NCBI GenBank assembly: GCA_902788705.1
Contig: CADALE010000011.1
Span: forward strand, 50,113-114,112
Origin: an uncultured Coriobacteriaceae bacterium
GTDB lineage: Bacteria; Actinomycetota; Coriobacteriia; Coriobacteriales; Atopobiaceae
Direction: 5' to 3'
Length of the DNA stretch: 64,000 nt
A model generated the notes under the pieces. It searched no databases, was not told where the DNA came from, and was given only the letters and a program-made list of their open reading frames with translations. Position 1 is the stretch's first letter; the number at the start of each line of letters is the position of its first letter. Below, one piece after another: positions 43,430 through 51,192 of this stretch. The position numbers and the translations under genes were made by a program.

Positions 43430-43849
43430 GTGCGCTTTGGCGTCGCCCCCATGGACGAGGTTGAGGCCGACCTCGCCGAGATTGCCGCCATGACGCCGCA
43501 CGCGCGTACCATCCTGCTGCTTTCGGCCAACCCGCTGGTCCTTTCCTACGACAAGACGGCACCCATTCTGGAGAAGATTCGTGAGTACCTGCCCGACATT
43601 GAGCACGTCTACGCCGCTGGCCGCGTCACCGACCTGCGCAACAAGACGGTGGAGCAGCTGCGGGCCCTGCGCGATCTGGGCCTCAACGAGATCTCGATGG
43701 GCACGGAGAGCGGCGACGACTGGACGCTCGAGCGCATTCACAAGGGCTATCACGCGGCCGACATCCTCGAGCAGTGTGCGAAGCTGGACGAGGCAGGCAT
43801 TGCCTACGGGCAGCAAGACGTTCCAGGCCATGACGCGCGAGCCCTAAAG
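43430..43849 (+). pseudogene. Internal relic of a radical SAM protein
   Basis: The frame from a GTG at 43430 reads VAPMDEVEADLAEIAA, LPDIEHVYAAGRVTDLRNK, EQLRALRDLGLNEISMGTESGDD and KGYHAADILEQC: the middle of a radical SAM oxidoreductase. The CxxxCxxC cluster site and the C-terminal part are missing. Similarity ends near 43810. The sequence then joins, in the +1 frame, a short unrelated tail ending at TAA 43845-43847, next to a terminator. Confidence 0.75.
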
Positions 43850-43890
43850 AGGACGTCCCCAGTGGGGTGTTCCACCGGGGACGTCCTCTT
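43847..43890. terminator. Convergent terminator
   Basis: AAGAGGACGTCCCC and its perfect complement around a 16-base loop containing GTGTTCCACC. It ends the relic on + and the cupin gene on -. Confidence 0.85.
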
Positions 43891-43923
43891 GGAAAGCTTC
43901 TCTTGGGAAGCGGATGGTACGGG

Positions 43924-44343
43924 TTAGCCCAGCTTGGCGTACTCCTCGTCGGTGACGGGCTCGAGCCACTCGTTCCAGGCGTCGACGCCCTCGATCTCAA
44001 GTCCGATGTGCTGGAACCAGCCGTCAGCAGCGGCGCCGTGCCAGTGCTTGACGTTGGCCGGGATGTTGACCACGTCGCCGGCGTGCAGCTCGCGCGCAGG
44101 CTTGCCCCACTCCTGGTACCAGCCGCGACCGAACACGCAGATGAGCATCTGCCCGCCACCCTCGGTGGCGTGGTGGATGTGCCAGTTGTTGCGGCAGCCG
44201 GGGGCAAAGGTCACGTTGAAGGCGGGAACCTGCTCGTTGGTGAGCACGGAAAGGTAGGTCTCGCCCGAGAACCACTGCGAAGCCGGGTTAACATCGCCCA
44301 CCGGGAAGTCGCTCAGCTCAACACCAATACGCTCGTCAATCAT
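43924..44343 (-). CDS. Cupin-domain protein
   Basis: 139 residues, one cupin barrel. Motif 1 metal ligands are in NNWHIHHATEGGGQMLICVFG, motif 2 in IPANVKHWHGAA. This type often accompanies carboxymuconolactone-decarboxylase or aldo/keto-reductase genes; no partner is adjacent here. Cytosolic, metal-binding; reaction unknown. The start at 44343 has GAGAGAGGATACC. Confidence 0.85.
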   Translation of the reverse strand: MIDERIGVELSDFPVGDVNPASQWFSGETYLSVLTNEQVPAFNVTFAPGCRNNWHIHHATEGGGQMLICVFGRGWYQEWGKPARELHAGDVVNIPANVKHWHGAAADGWFQHIGLEIEGVDAWNEWLEPVTDEEYAKLG

Positions 44344-44518
44344 GGTATCCTCTCTCTCCTCGTGCTTGGGTTGTCTATGATGATACGCCTGCATGACAGG
44401 GCATCACAAATGCCAGTTGCGCATCGCTTTCATTCAGCAAGCGCATGAGGTACGGCCGTAGCGTGACCGCCTGGCGGAATTGTCTGTCCGTCAGGGTTCG
44501 GCGGAGAGGGAGGTTCCC

Positions 44519-45151
44519 ATGGCATTCGACTTCAAGAAGGAGTACCGCGACCTTTACCAGCCAAAGACCAGACCCTCTATCATCGAGGTCCCGCCCATGC
44601 GCTTTCTTGCGGTGGAGGGCGAGGGCGACCCAAACGAGGAGGGTTGCGCCTACCAGCATGCGCTCGGGCTGTTGTACGGCGTTGCCTACACGCTCAAGAT
44701 GAGCTACAAGACCGACCATGCCATCGAGGGATTCTATCAGTACGTGGTGCCGCCGCTGGAAGGCTTTTGGTGGCAGCCCGGCGTCAACGGCGTGAACTAT
44801 GCCGACAAGGGGTCCTTCAACTGGGTGTCGGTCATTCGCGTGCCGGAGTTCGTGACCGAGGCGGACTTTGCGTGGGCCATCGAGGCGGCGACGGCCAAGA
44901 AGGGGCTGGACTTCTCGCCTGTGCGCCTCATTGAGGTTGACGAGGGGCTGTGCGTGCAGTGCATGCACGTGGGGCCGTACGACAGCGAGCCGGCAACGGT
45001 CGAGGCCATGCATGAATACGCCGCAGCTCAGGGCTTCGTGCCAGACTTCTCTGACATGCGCAGGCACCATGAGGTCTACCTATCCGACCCGCGCAAGGCC
45101 GATCCCGCCAAGATGAAGACGGTGGTGCGGCATCCGGTGCGCAGGGCGTAG
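44519..45151 (+). CDS. GyrI-like small-molecule-binding protein
   Basis: 210 residues of the SOUL/GyrI-like type: FKKEYRDLYQPKTRPSIIEVPPMRFLAVEG start, the WWQPG and NWVSVIRVPEFV strands, and the C-terminal CMHVGPYDSEPATVEAMHEYA motif with HHEVYLSDPRK. Stand-alone members bind or hydrolyse small ligands. Ligand unknown. The ATG at 44519 has GAGAGGGAGG. Confidence 0.9.
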   Translation: MAFDFKKEYRDLYQPKTRPSIIEVPPMRFLAVEGEGDPNEEGCAYQHALGLLYGVAYTLKMSYKTDHAIEGFYQYVVPPLEGFWWQPGVNGVNYADKGSFNWVSVIRVPEFVTEADFAWAIEAATAKKGLDFSPVRLIEVDEGLCVQCMHVGPYDSEPATVEAMHEYAAAQGFVPDFSDMRRHHEVYLSDPRKADPAKMKTVVRHPVRRA

Positions 45152-45232
45152 CCGACTGCGGCGTCGGTGGGGTTGCTTGAGCGTGGACGCTTCGCTTTGG
45201 GGCTGCCCCGCCGCCACGCCACGGCGAACCCG

Positions 45233-46429
45233 CTACCTGCCGCCAGCCTTGTCGTACAGCAGACGGTCCTTGATAGGCTGCGGGTCAATGCCCATTGCGT
45301 CCATGAACTTGAAGGCAAAGGGGTAGGGGGCGCAGGGACCCTGCGAGGTGACTACGTTGGCGTCCCACACGGCCACCTGGTTGGCCACGAACTGCGCGCT
45401 CGTGAGCTTGGCACCATAGCCCGTGTAACCGGTGGCACGCTTGCCTGCCAGCACGCCGGACGCCTCGAGCACCGTGGTTCCGGAGCACAGCGCGCCGATG
45501 AGCTTGCCCGCCTCGTCAAAGGAGCGGAGGGTGCCCATTACCTCGTCGCTTGCGATGAGGGGCGCCGCGGCGCCGCGACCGCCGGGAACGACGATGGCGT
45601 CGTAGTCGGCCACGGCCTCGGCCGAGAAGAGCTGGTCGGCCTTGACCTGCATGCCCTGCATGGTGTGGACCCACTGGCTGCCGCCCGTGGCAAAGCTTGT
45701 GGTGGTGAGCCCGGCACGCATGAGCAGGTCGATGATCTGCACGGTCTCGCTCTCCTCGCAGACCTCGGGCATGAGAACGGCCACCTTTTCGACATGGATG
45801 GGGGAGGGGGTTGCAGCTTGGCCTTCCGGTGCGGGCCAGCGGCCAGCCTCCGTCTCCCAAGACGGCACGCCGCCGGCCACGTCGAAGACGTTGTAGTAGA
45901 TGGTGCGGTTCTTGACGGTCTGTGAGTCGCCGCCCAGGGCGTCGATCAGCGCGAAGGCGAAGGTGTAGGCAAAGGCGGGGCCTTGGCCCGTGATGATGTT
46001 GCCATCCTGCACTACGGCCTCGTCCACCCAGATGCCGGCGTTCTCGATCTGGTCCTTCACGCCGGGATAGCAGGTAAAGCGCTTGCCCTCGAGCAAGCCT
46101 GCACGGCCCAGCGCCTCGGGTGCGGCGCAGATGGCACAAATCCACGTGCCCTTAGTGGCGGCCCGCTGCAGCTCGGCGATGAGGCCCTTGTGGTCGCGCA
46201 TGGCGTCCGAGCCGCCGTAGCCGCCGGGCAGCACCACCATGTCGTAGCCCTCCAGCGAGCCGTCGAACACCTTGTCGCAGCGCATGGCGATGTGGTGCGT
46301 GCCCGCGACCTCCGCTGCGTCAAGGCCCACCATGTCGCACTCGATCTCGGCGCGCCGCATCATGTCTACGATTGTGAGGGCCTCGCCCTCCTCGCATCCC
46401 CGCGCGAAGATAACCGCAACCTTTGCCAT
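45233..46429 (-). CDS. Tandem DJ-1/PfpI-family protein
   Basis: 398 residues, two DJ-1/PfpI domains in one chain (about 1-185 and 212-398) joined by a Pro-rich linker (PAPEGQAATPSP). Each keeps the nucleophilic cysteine elbow: AICAAPEAL (C101) and ALCSGTTVL. Each also has its own Glu near the start (CEEGE, CEESE). Single-domain relatives are about 185 residues and dimerise, so this may be a covalent dimer. Possible roles are glyoxal/methylglyoxal defence or thiol chaperone. The ATG at 46429 has AAGGAGAAGGG. Divergent from the MFS gene. Confidence 0.9.
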   Translation of the reverse strand: MAKVAVIFARGCEEGEALTIVDMMRRAEIECDMVGLDAAEVAGTHHIAMRCDKVFDGSLEGYDMVVLPGGYGGSDAMRDHKGLIAELQRAATKGTWICAICAAPEALGRAGLLEGKRFTCYPGVKDQIENAGIWVDEAVVQDGNIITGQGPAFAYTFAFALIDALGGDSQTVKNRTIYYNVFDVAGGVPSWETEAGRWPAPEGQAATPSPIHVEKVAVLMPEVCEESETVQIIDLLMRAGLTTTSFATGGSQWVHTMQGMQVKADQLFSAEAVADYDAIVVPGGRGAAAPLIASDEVMGTLRSFDEAGKLIGALCSGTTVLEASGVLAGKRATGYTGYGAKLTSAQFVANQVAVWDANVVTSQGPCAPYPFAFKFMDAMGIDPQPIKDRLLYDKAGGR

Positions 46430-46494
46430 GAGCTTTCCCTTCTCCTTGGGGTTGATGAGGCCATGGTATGACGGCAGCGGCAGCACATAAAGCC

Positions 46495-46513
46495 GTTTCC
46501 CGTTTCTGGAAAC
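46495..46513. promoter_or_regulatory. Operator-like palindrome between divergent genes
   Basis: GTTTCC and GGAAAC with a 7-base centre, in the 159-bp gap between the DJ-1 and MFS genes. It could serve both. Confidence 0.45.
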
Positions 46514-46588
46514 TGCTCGTCCTGCGCTGGCCTGCGCCGATAGAATGGACCATAAGGAAGATCTTTGGCAGCGAGAAGGGGACCATCC

Positions 46589-47815
46589 ATGAAGATCAGC
46601 GGCAAGTATCTGTGGGTCGTGGTCGCGATGTGTGGCCTGTCGATGGCTACGGTGGGCCTGCTCACCAACGTGGCGGGCCTCTTCTTCACACCCATGGCCG
46701 AGGAGTTTGGCGTGATGCGCGGCTCGGTGAGCCTCACCCTCACCATTGCCAACACCTGCGTTGCGGTGGGTGGCCTTGCCACGCGTAGGCTGACGAAGAT
46801 GATGCCGCTGCGTATGGTGCTTCTGGTTGCCACCGCCATCATGGCCGGCTCCACCTTCCTGATGTCGCTGGTGCCCAGCATGTGGCTTGAGTACGTGCTC
46901 TCGGCCACACGCGGCCTGGCGGGCGGTGCCATCGGCTTCGTGCTGATAACCTACGTGCTCAACAAGTGGTTCGTGGCCCAGCTGGGGCTTGTGACCAGCA
47001 TCGCCATGGGCTTCAGTGGACTGGCTGGCGCGGCCTTCACGCCCATCTTGCAGCCGGTCATCGACGGCATGGGCTGGCGCGCCGGCATGGCGCTCATCGC
47101 GGCGATGCAGGTGGCGCTGTGCCTGCCTGCCATCCTGCTGGTTCCTGCGACCGACCCCACCGATGCCGGGCTGCGTCCCTTTGGCCTTGCGGACAACAAG
47201 CAGACCGTGTCGGCGCATCACGACAAGAGCAAGCCGATCAAGATCGATGGGATGGTCTACGCTGGCGTGGTGTGCTACGCCGTGTTTGCGGCTGCCGCTA
47301 CCGCGATGCCGCAGCACTTCCCAGGCTATGCCGAGGAAGTTGGCCTTGCCGCCGCGACGGGTGCCGCGATGCTCTCGGCGTGCATGGTGGCCAACACCGC
47401 TGGCAAGATCGTGATGGGTTGGATGACCGATCGCATCGGTGCCCTCAGGTCCATCGTCATCTACACGGCGCTGGTGTCCGTGGCCATCGTGGCGCTGCTT
47501 GTGCTGCACGTGCCCATCGTGTTTGTGGCGGCCTCGTTCTTCTACGGCCTGTGCTACGGACGCGCCACCGTGGGCCTCACCATGATGTGCCGCGAGCTGT
47601 TTGGCAAGCGCGGCTCGGGCATCGTGTATCCCGTCGCGGCGCTGGGCACCAGCATCTCTAACGCCATTTTCTCGGCGGCGCTGGGCTATGCATACGACCT
47701 CACGGGAAGCTACGCCACCTCGCTTATCGGACTGTTCGTGCTGCTAGTGGGCTCCGTCGTGCTCACGCTCTGGTGCTACCGCCGGGCCATCATGGGCACG
47801 GGCGAGGCGGAGTAG
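46589..47815 (+). CDS. MFS transporter
   Basis: 408 residues with 12 predicted membrane helices. The loop 2-3 region is VAVGGLATRRLTKMMPLR, and the repeat in the second half is IVMGWMTDRIGALRS. It resembles the oxalate/formate-type MFS group (NVAGLFFTPMAEEFGVMRGSVSLTLT). Substrate not evident; organic anion or sugar are possible. The ATG at 46589 has GAGAAGGGG. Tandem hairpins follow the gene. Confidence 0.87.
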   Translation: MKISGKYLWVVVAMCGLSMATVGLLTNVAGLFFTPMAEEFGVMRGSVSLTLTIANTCVAVGGLATRRLTKMMPLRMVLLVATAIMAGSTFLMSLVPSMWLEYVLSATRGLAGGAIGFVLITYVLNKWFVAQLGLVTSIAMGFSGLAGAAFTPILQPVIDGMGWRAGMALIAAMQVALCLPAILLVPATDPTDAGLRPFGLADNKQTVSAHHDKSKPIKIDGMVYAGVVCYAVFAAAATAMPQHFPGYAEEVGLAAATGAAMLSACMVANTAGKIVMGWMTDRIGALRSIVIYTALVSVAIVALLVLHVPIVFVAASFFYGLCYGRATVGLTMMCRELFGKRGSGIVYPVAALGTSISNAIFSAALGYAYDLTGSYATSLIGLFVLLVGSVVLTLWCYRRAIMGTGEAE

Positions 47816-47845
47816 CCACAGCGGTTCAGGGAACGAGTCGGGAGG

Positions 47846-48010
47846 GCGGGTACCCCTCGGTTTGACTGTACAGAGATAGTCAAACCCTGTGGGAATCGGC
47901 CACGCGGGCTGGTACCTCTCGGTTTGACTGTACAGAGACGGTCGAAGCCGGCAGAAACCGTCCGCACGGGTCGGTATCCCCACATTCGACTGTTTATAAC
48001 CAGTCGAACC
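47846..48010. repeat. Three tandem hairpin units of about 62 bp
   Basis: Units at about 47846, 47909 and 47971. Each has an inverted repeat: GGTTTGACT/AGTCAAACC; GGTTTGACT with GGTCGAAGCC; TTCGACTG/CAGTCGAA. Units 1 and 2 share CTCGGTTTGACTGTACAGAG. Bases differ between units while pairing is largely kept. It fills most of the gap after the MFS gene. Confidence 0.75.
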
Positions 48011-48057
48011 AACGGATAACCTCTGCCGGCCGGCAACGACCTCCGTGCCACATGAAA

Positions 48058-48087
48058 GCCCCCGTGCCAGGGGGAGGCACGGGGGTG
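48058..48087 (-). terminator. Terminator hairpin
   Basis: CCCCCGTGCC/GGCACGGGGG, with CTTTC on the minus strand. It would terminate the relic genes at 48122-48586. Confidence 0.6.
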
Positions 48088-48121
48088 AAGGAAGGGGAGA
48101 GGGCGGGAGAGGGTGAGCTGA

Positions 48122-48307
48122 TTACCCAAGCAGCTTGCCAAGCAGGCTGTTCTTGCGCTTCTCCTGTGCCTCGAGATACCTCTGGTTCTCGGTCTCGAAG
48201 TCGAGGCCCTCCTTTTCGCAGCGGGCACGGAGCTCGGCGATGCGCTCCTCCTCGGCCTTGCGGTCGGCCTCCTCCTGCTCGAGGCGGGCGCGCTCCTCGG
48301 GGTCTAC
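48122..48307 (-). pseudogene. C-terminal relic of a coiled-coil protein
   Basis: A 61-codon stretch, rich in Glu, Arg and Lys (ARLEQEEADRKAEEERIAEL), ending KNSLLGKLLG and a stop. It has no start; its upstream boundary is the stop codon of the rhamnosidase relic. It is the tail of a helical protein, left by a deletion. Confidence 0.6.
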
Positions 48308-48586
48308 CTAGGTGCCGCCCTCGGGCATGGTGCCCACGAAGTCGTAGGCAGCCTGTGCGGTGCGCAGGTTGTCGCGATAGGAGTTGTCGTCCTGGAGCAG
48401 CTCGGAGAACTGCAGGTGCACGTGGACGTGCCTGGGCTGCGAACCCCTCAGCGTAAGGTGGAAGGTGCCGGCGATGTTCTGGCCAAGGTCGAGCACCTGC
48501 TCGCCCGCGGGCGTGTGGAGGAGCTCGGTGACGTCGTAGGTCTGGTACTGGAGCCATTGGTCGTAGGCGTGGGTGTCGGGGGCCAT
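48308..48586 (-). pseudogene. Internally deleted fragment of an alpha-L-rhamnosidase
   Basis: About 92 codons. MAPDTHAYDQWLQYQTYDV matches the N-terminal domain of the rhamnosidase at 55608 (LAPGTHSFDNWIQYQTYDV). HTPAGEQVLDLGQNIAGTF then matches a segment about 140 residues later in that protein (RTPAGECVLDLGQNIAGTF). The middle, both ends and the whole catalytic barrel are gone. Confidence 0.8.
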
Positions 48587-48635
48587 GAGCTCGTCACCAA
48601 GCTCGCGTCCCCCGCTGCCCCAGCCAGTCACGTGC

Positions 48636-50057
48636 CTAGCGGCAGACCACCTCGACGGGCACGTCCAGGATCTTGGCCACCTTGCAGATGGTGTCGGTCC
48701 AGGAGCCCTGCGCTGCGGCGAAGTGGTGCGTAGGCCCGCACTCGCACCAGCGGTTGTTCCACTCACGGGCACCAATGGAGAAGCGCGTGCGGAAGGTGGT
48801 GTCGCCGTTGCCCAGCGTGGGGCCGTCCTCGATGACGCCCTCGCTCACGATGAACTTGAAGTGGCCGTCTGCGTCCTGCGTGATGCCCAGGTAGGTGACG
48901 GGGCCGGCCTTGGGGTAGAAGCGCGTGAGGAAGCCGCCGCCCGCCTTGCCATGGAACACGGGCACGATCTCCATCGAGGCCTTGCGCGCGGTGGAGAAGC
49001 ACGCGTCGCCGGAGCCGGAGTGGCCGATGAGCACCACGTCGTCGTCGAAGTCGAAGGTGTAGAACTCGGAGAGCTGGCAGGCGCCGGAGAGGACCTTCAT
49101 GATCATCATGCCCATGGCGACCTTGATGTCGCCCTCCACGGCGCAGGCGATGCCCTGCTTGATGAGCATGGAGAACGCGGGGATGAGCATGGAGTCGAGC
49201 ACGCCGGCCTTGCCCTGGGCAAATCCGTCGTAGTGGCTGGCCACGAAGCCCAGCTCCTCGTCCTTGACCCACTGCTCGAAGGCCACGACGTAGCGCGCCA
49301 TCTCGTGGATGCTGGCCTCGTCGTAGTCGCCCTTGATCTCGAAGGTGTCATGGATGTCGGCAACCTTGGCGGCGATGACCTCCTCGTCGGTGATGTCGTC
49401 GGCGATGGCCCACATCTTCTCCCAGTCAAACTGCTTGGTGTAGAGGCCCATGCGATGGTAGAGGTTGGTCTCGTCGATGTAGAGGTCCATCATGCCGGGG
49501 TAGGGACGGCCGATCTGCGCGAGGTTGGTGTAGCGCAGGCGGCGGCGCACCTGGGCGGCGCGGCACCAGTCCTCGATCTCGGCGGCCACCTGCGGGTCGC
49601 CGCCCTCGACGACGCCGGTGATGACGGCATGGCGCTTGCCGGCGCGGTTAAGGTCGGCCACCATCTCGCCCACGGCGCCGCCCGCATAGCCGATGCCCAG
49701 CCAGTCGGCGGTTCCGGCGGTCTCGAAGTCGAGGCAGCGCACCTTCTGGAGGTTCACCAGGACGACGGGGACGTTGAGGTCGCGGATGGCCGGCAGCATG
49801 TTGTAGCTGGTGGCGTAGGTAAGTAGCTGGCAGAAGACGAGGTCGACGTCGGCGGCGCGGAACTTGTCGCCTGCGGCGGCAGCTGCCTCCTTGGTGGTGC
49901 ACATGCCACCGTCGATGACCTCGACGGTGTCGGGAAGCGACGCCACGAAGTCGGCGTACTGCTGCTCGAACTCGGGAACGAGCTCGGGGAACTGCGGGAG
50001 ATATGCGCCGAGCGCGATGGAGAAGACGGCAACCTTGGCCTTGGTTTCGACGAGCAT
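48636..50057 (-). CDS. L-fucose/L-arabinose isomerase-like protein, probable L-rhamnose isomerase
   Basis: 473 residues of the L-fucose isomerase-like fold (COG2407 type). Visible features are VDLVFCQLLTYATSYNMLPAI near 75, the Glu in CAVEGDIKVAMGMM (probable metal ligand), GHSGSGDACF, and a C-terminal GPTHHFAAAQG His pair. Its operon holds rhamnulokinase and rhamnulose-1-phosphate aldolase, but no RhaA is seen. I therefore infer that it converts L-rhamnose to L-rhamnulose. A long palindrome separates it from rhaD. The start at 50057 has GAAAGGAAACC. Confidence 0.75.
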   Translation of the reverse strand: MLVETKAKVAVFSIALGAYLPQFPELVPEFEQQYADFVASLPDTVEVIDGGMCTTKEAAAAAGDKFRAADVDLVFCQLLTYATSYNMLPAIRDLNVPVVLVNLQKVRCLDFETAGTADWLGIGYAGGAVGEMVADLNRAGKRHAVITGVVEGGDPQVAAEIEDWCRAAQVRRRLRYTNLAQIGRPYPGMMDLYIDETNLYHRMGLYTKQFDWEKMWAIADDITDEEVIAAKVADIHDTFEIKGDYDEASIHEMARYVVAFEQWVKDEELGFVASHYDGFAQGKAGVLDSMLIPAFSMLIKQGIACAVEGDIKVAMGMMIMKVLSGACQLSEFYTFDFDDDVVLIGHSGSGDACFSTARKASMEIVPVFHGKAGGGFLTRFYPKAGPVTYLGITQDADGHFKFIVSEGVIEDGPTLGNGDTTFRTRFSIGAREWNNRWCECGPTHHFAAAQGSWTDTICKVAKILDVPVEVVCR

Positions 50058-50137
50058 TGCGGTTTCCTTTCTTTGTGGCGTGTTGAGGACGGGTGCAGCT
50101 GTAGACGTGCGGCGGGCTGGGGCTCGGACAGTGGGAG

Positions 50138-50271
50138 GCGCGGACAGCGGGGACGGAGCGCGGACAGTGGGGACGTAGCACTTTGTCCGCGCTAACTAAA
50201 CTCGCTCCTTGCTGAGCGCGGACAAAGTGCTACGTCCCCACTGTCCGCGCTCCGTCCCCGCTGTCCCGCGC
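50138..50271. repeat. Palindrome family 1, longest copy
   Basis: Arms of about 54 bp, each with two units (GGACAGCGGGGACGG and GGACAGTGGGGACGTAG). The 21-bp loop is conserved with the copy at 21388. It lies inside the rhamnose operon, between rhaD and the isomerase gene, and may uncouple their expression. Confidence 0.9.
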
Positions 50272-50303
50272 TCGCGCCACGCTGTCCGCGTCCGGGGCGG
50301 GCA

Positions 50304-51137
50304 CTAGCCGATGAACGCCTCGTTGATCTGGATGTTGAAGTCCTTGCAGGTCTGGACGAGGCCGGCGTCCTCAATCTTGTTGAGCCAGTCCTCGCTTCCG
50401 CCGTTGGCCGCGCGGGCGGCCACGTACAGCTGGGCGGCCTTCTCGACGGTGTGGGCCAGCCCGAAGGTGGTGTCGAAGTCGGGGCCGGCGGCAAAGAGGC
50501 CGTGGTGAGCCCAGACGATGGTGTCGTAGGTCTTCATGAGCTCGCTGGAGGCCTCGGCGATGGCGGGGCCGCCGGGCACCATCCAGGGCACCACGCCCAC
50601 GCCGGCGGGGAACACCACGACGCACTCGGTCATCATCTGCCACAGACGGCGCGTGAAGTCGCGGTCGGTGAGCGGCACGATGAAGCTCATCTCGATGACG
50701 CCGGGGGTGTGCGCGTGGTAGATCACGCGGTTCTTGCCGTCGGTGCGGGCGGCGGCCACGCAGTGGTTCATGTAGTGGCTCTCGAACTCGCTGGTGGGGC
50801 GGGCGCCATTCAGGAGGCCCCACACGATGCGGAAGGCGTCGCCCGTCTCATTGATCTCGACGATGCCGATGTTCTCGGCCGGGGCGCCGGCAACGTTGCG
50901 CATGTACTTGCCGGACCCGGTGGAGACGAAGTACTGGCCGGCCAGGTTCTCGCCGCGAACGCCCATCTTAACCCACGGGCGCGGCTCGGCGTCGAAGAAC
51001 GGGCGCGCTGCCTCGACGTCCTCGTCGGTCATGCGGTAGGTGAGGTTGCCACCGTTGCGCTCGTGCCAGCCCTGCAGCCAGCCGTCGTCGCACATGCGGC
51101 AGAAGCCCTTGATGAAGCCCAGATCCTCGATTGCCAT
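50304..51137 (-). CDS. rhaD: Rhamnulose-1-phosphate aldolase
   Basis: 277 residues, class II zinc aldolase. It shows ERNGGNLTYR at the phosphate site, YFVSTGSGKYMRNV, a Glu in SEFESHYMNH, the zinc His pair in YHAHTPGVIEM and the later HHGLFAAG. It splits L-rhamnulose 1-phosphate into dihydroxyacetone phosphate and L-lactaldehyde in the cytosol. Co-directional with rhaB (51193, 55 bp upstream). The ATG at 51137 has GAGAGGAGAGC. Confidence 0.95.
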   Translation of the reverse strand: MAIEDLGFIKGFCRMCDDGWLQGWHERNGGNLTYRMTDEDVEAARPFFDAEPRPWVKMGVRGENLAGQYFVSTGSGKYMRNVAGAPAENIGIVEINETGDAFRIVWGLLNGARPTSEFESHYMNHCVAAARTDGKNRVIYHAHTPGVIEMSFIVPLTDRDFTRRLWQMMTECVVVFPAGVGVVPWMVPGGPAIAEASSELMKTYDTIVWAHHGLFAAGPDFDTTFGLAHTVEKAAQLYVAARAANGGSEDWLNKIEDAGLVQTCKDFNIQINEAFIG

Positions 51138-51192
51138 GATGCTCTCCTCTCTTTCCTGCACGGGGCTACCCCGTGGCAGGGTCCGCTAACCA

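Noticed and set aside
41846..43831. Longer N-terminal form of the EIIB-ROK protein starting upstream of 43288
   Set aside because: The extension overlaps the radical SAM relic on the other strand and lacks a ribosome site; ATG 43288 has GGGGAGG.
47846..48010. CRISPR-like direct repeats
   Set aside because: Only two near-identical repeats, and the spacers hold the complementary stem arms. No cas genes are nearby.
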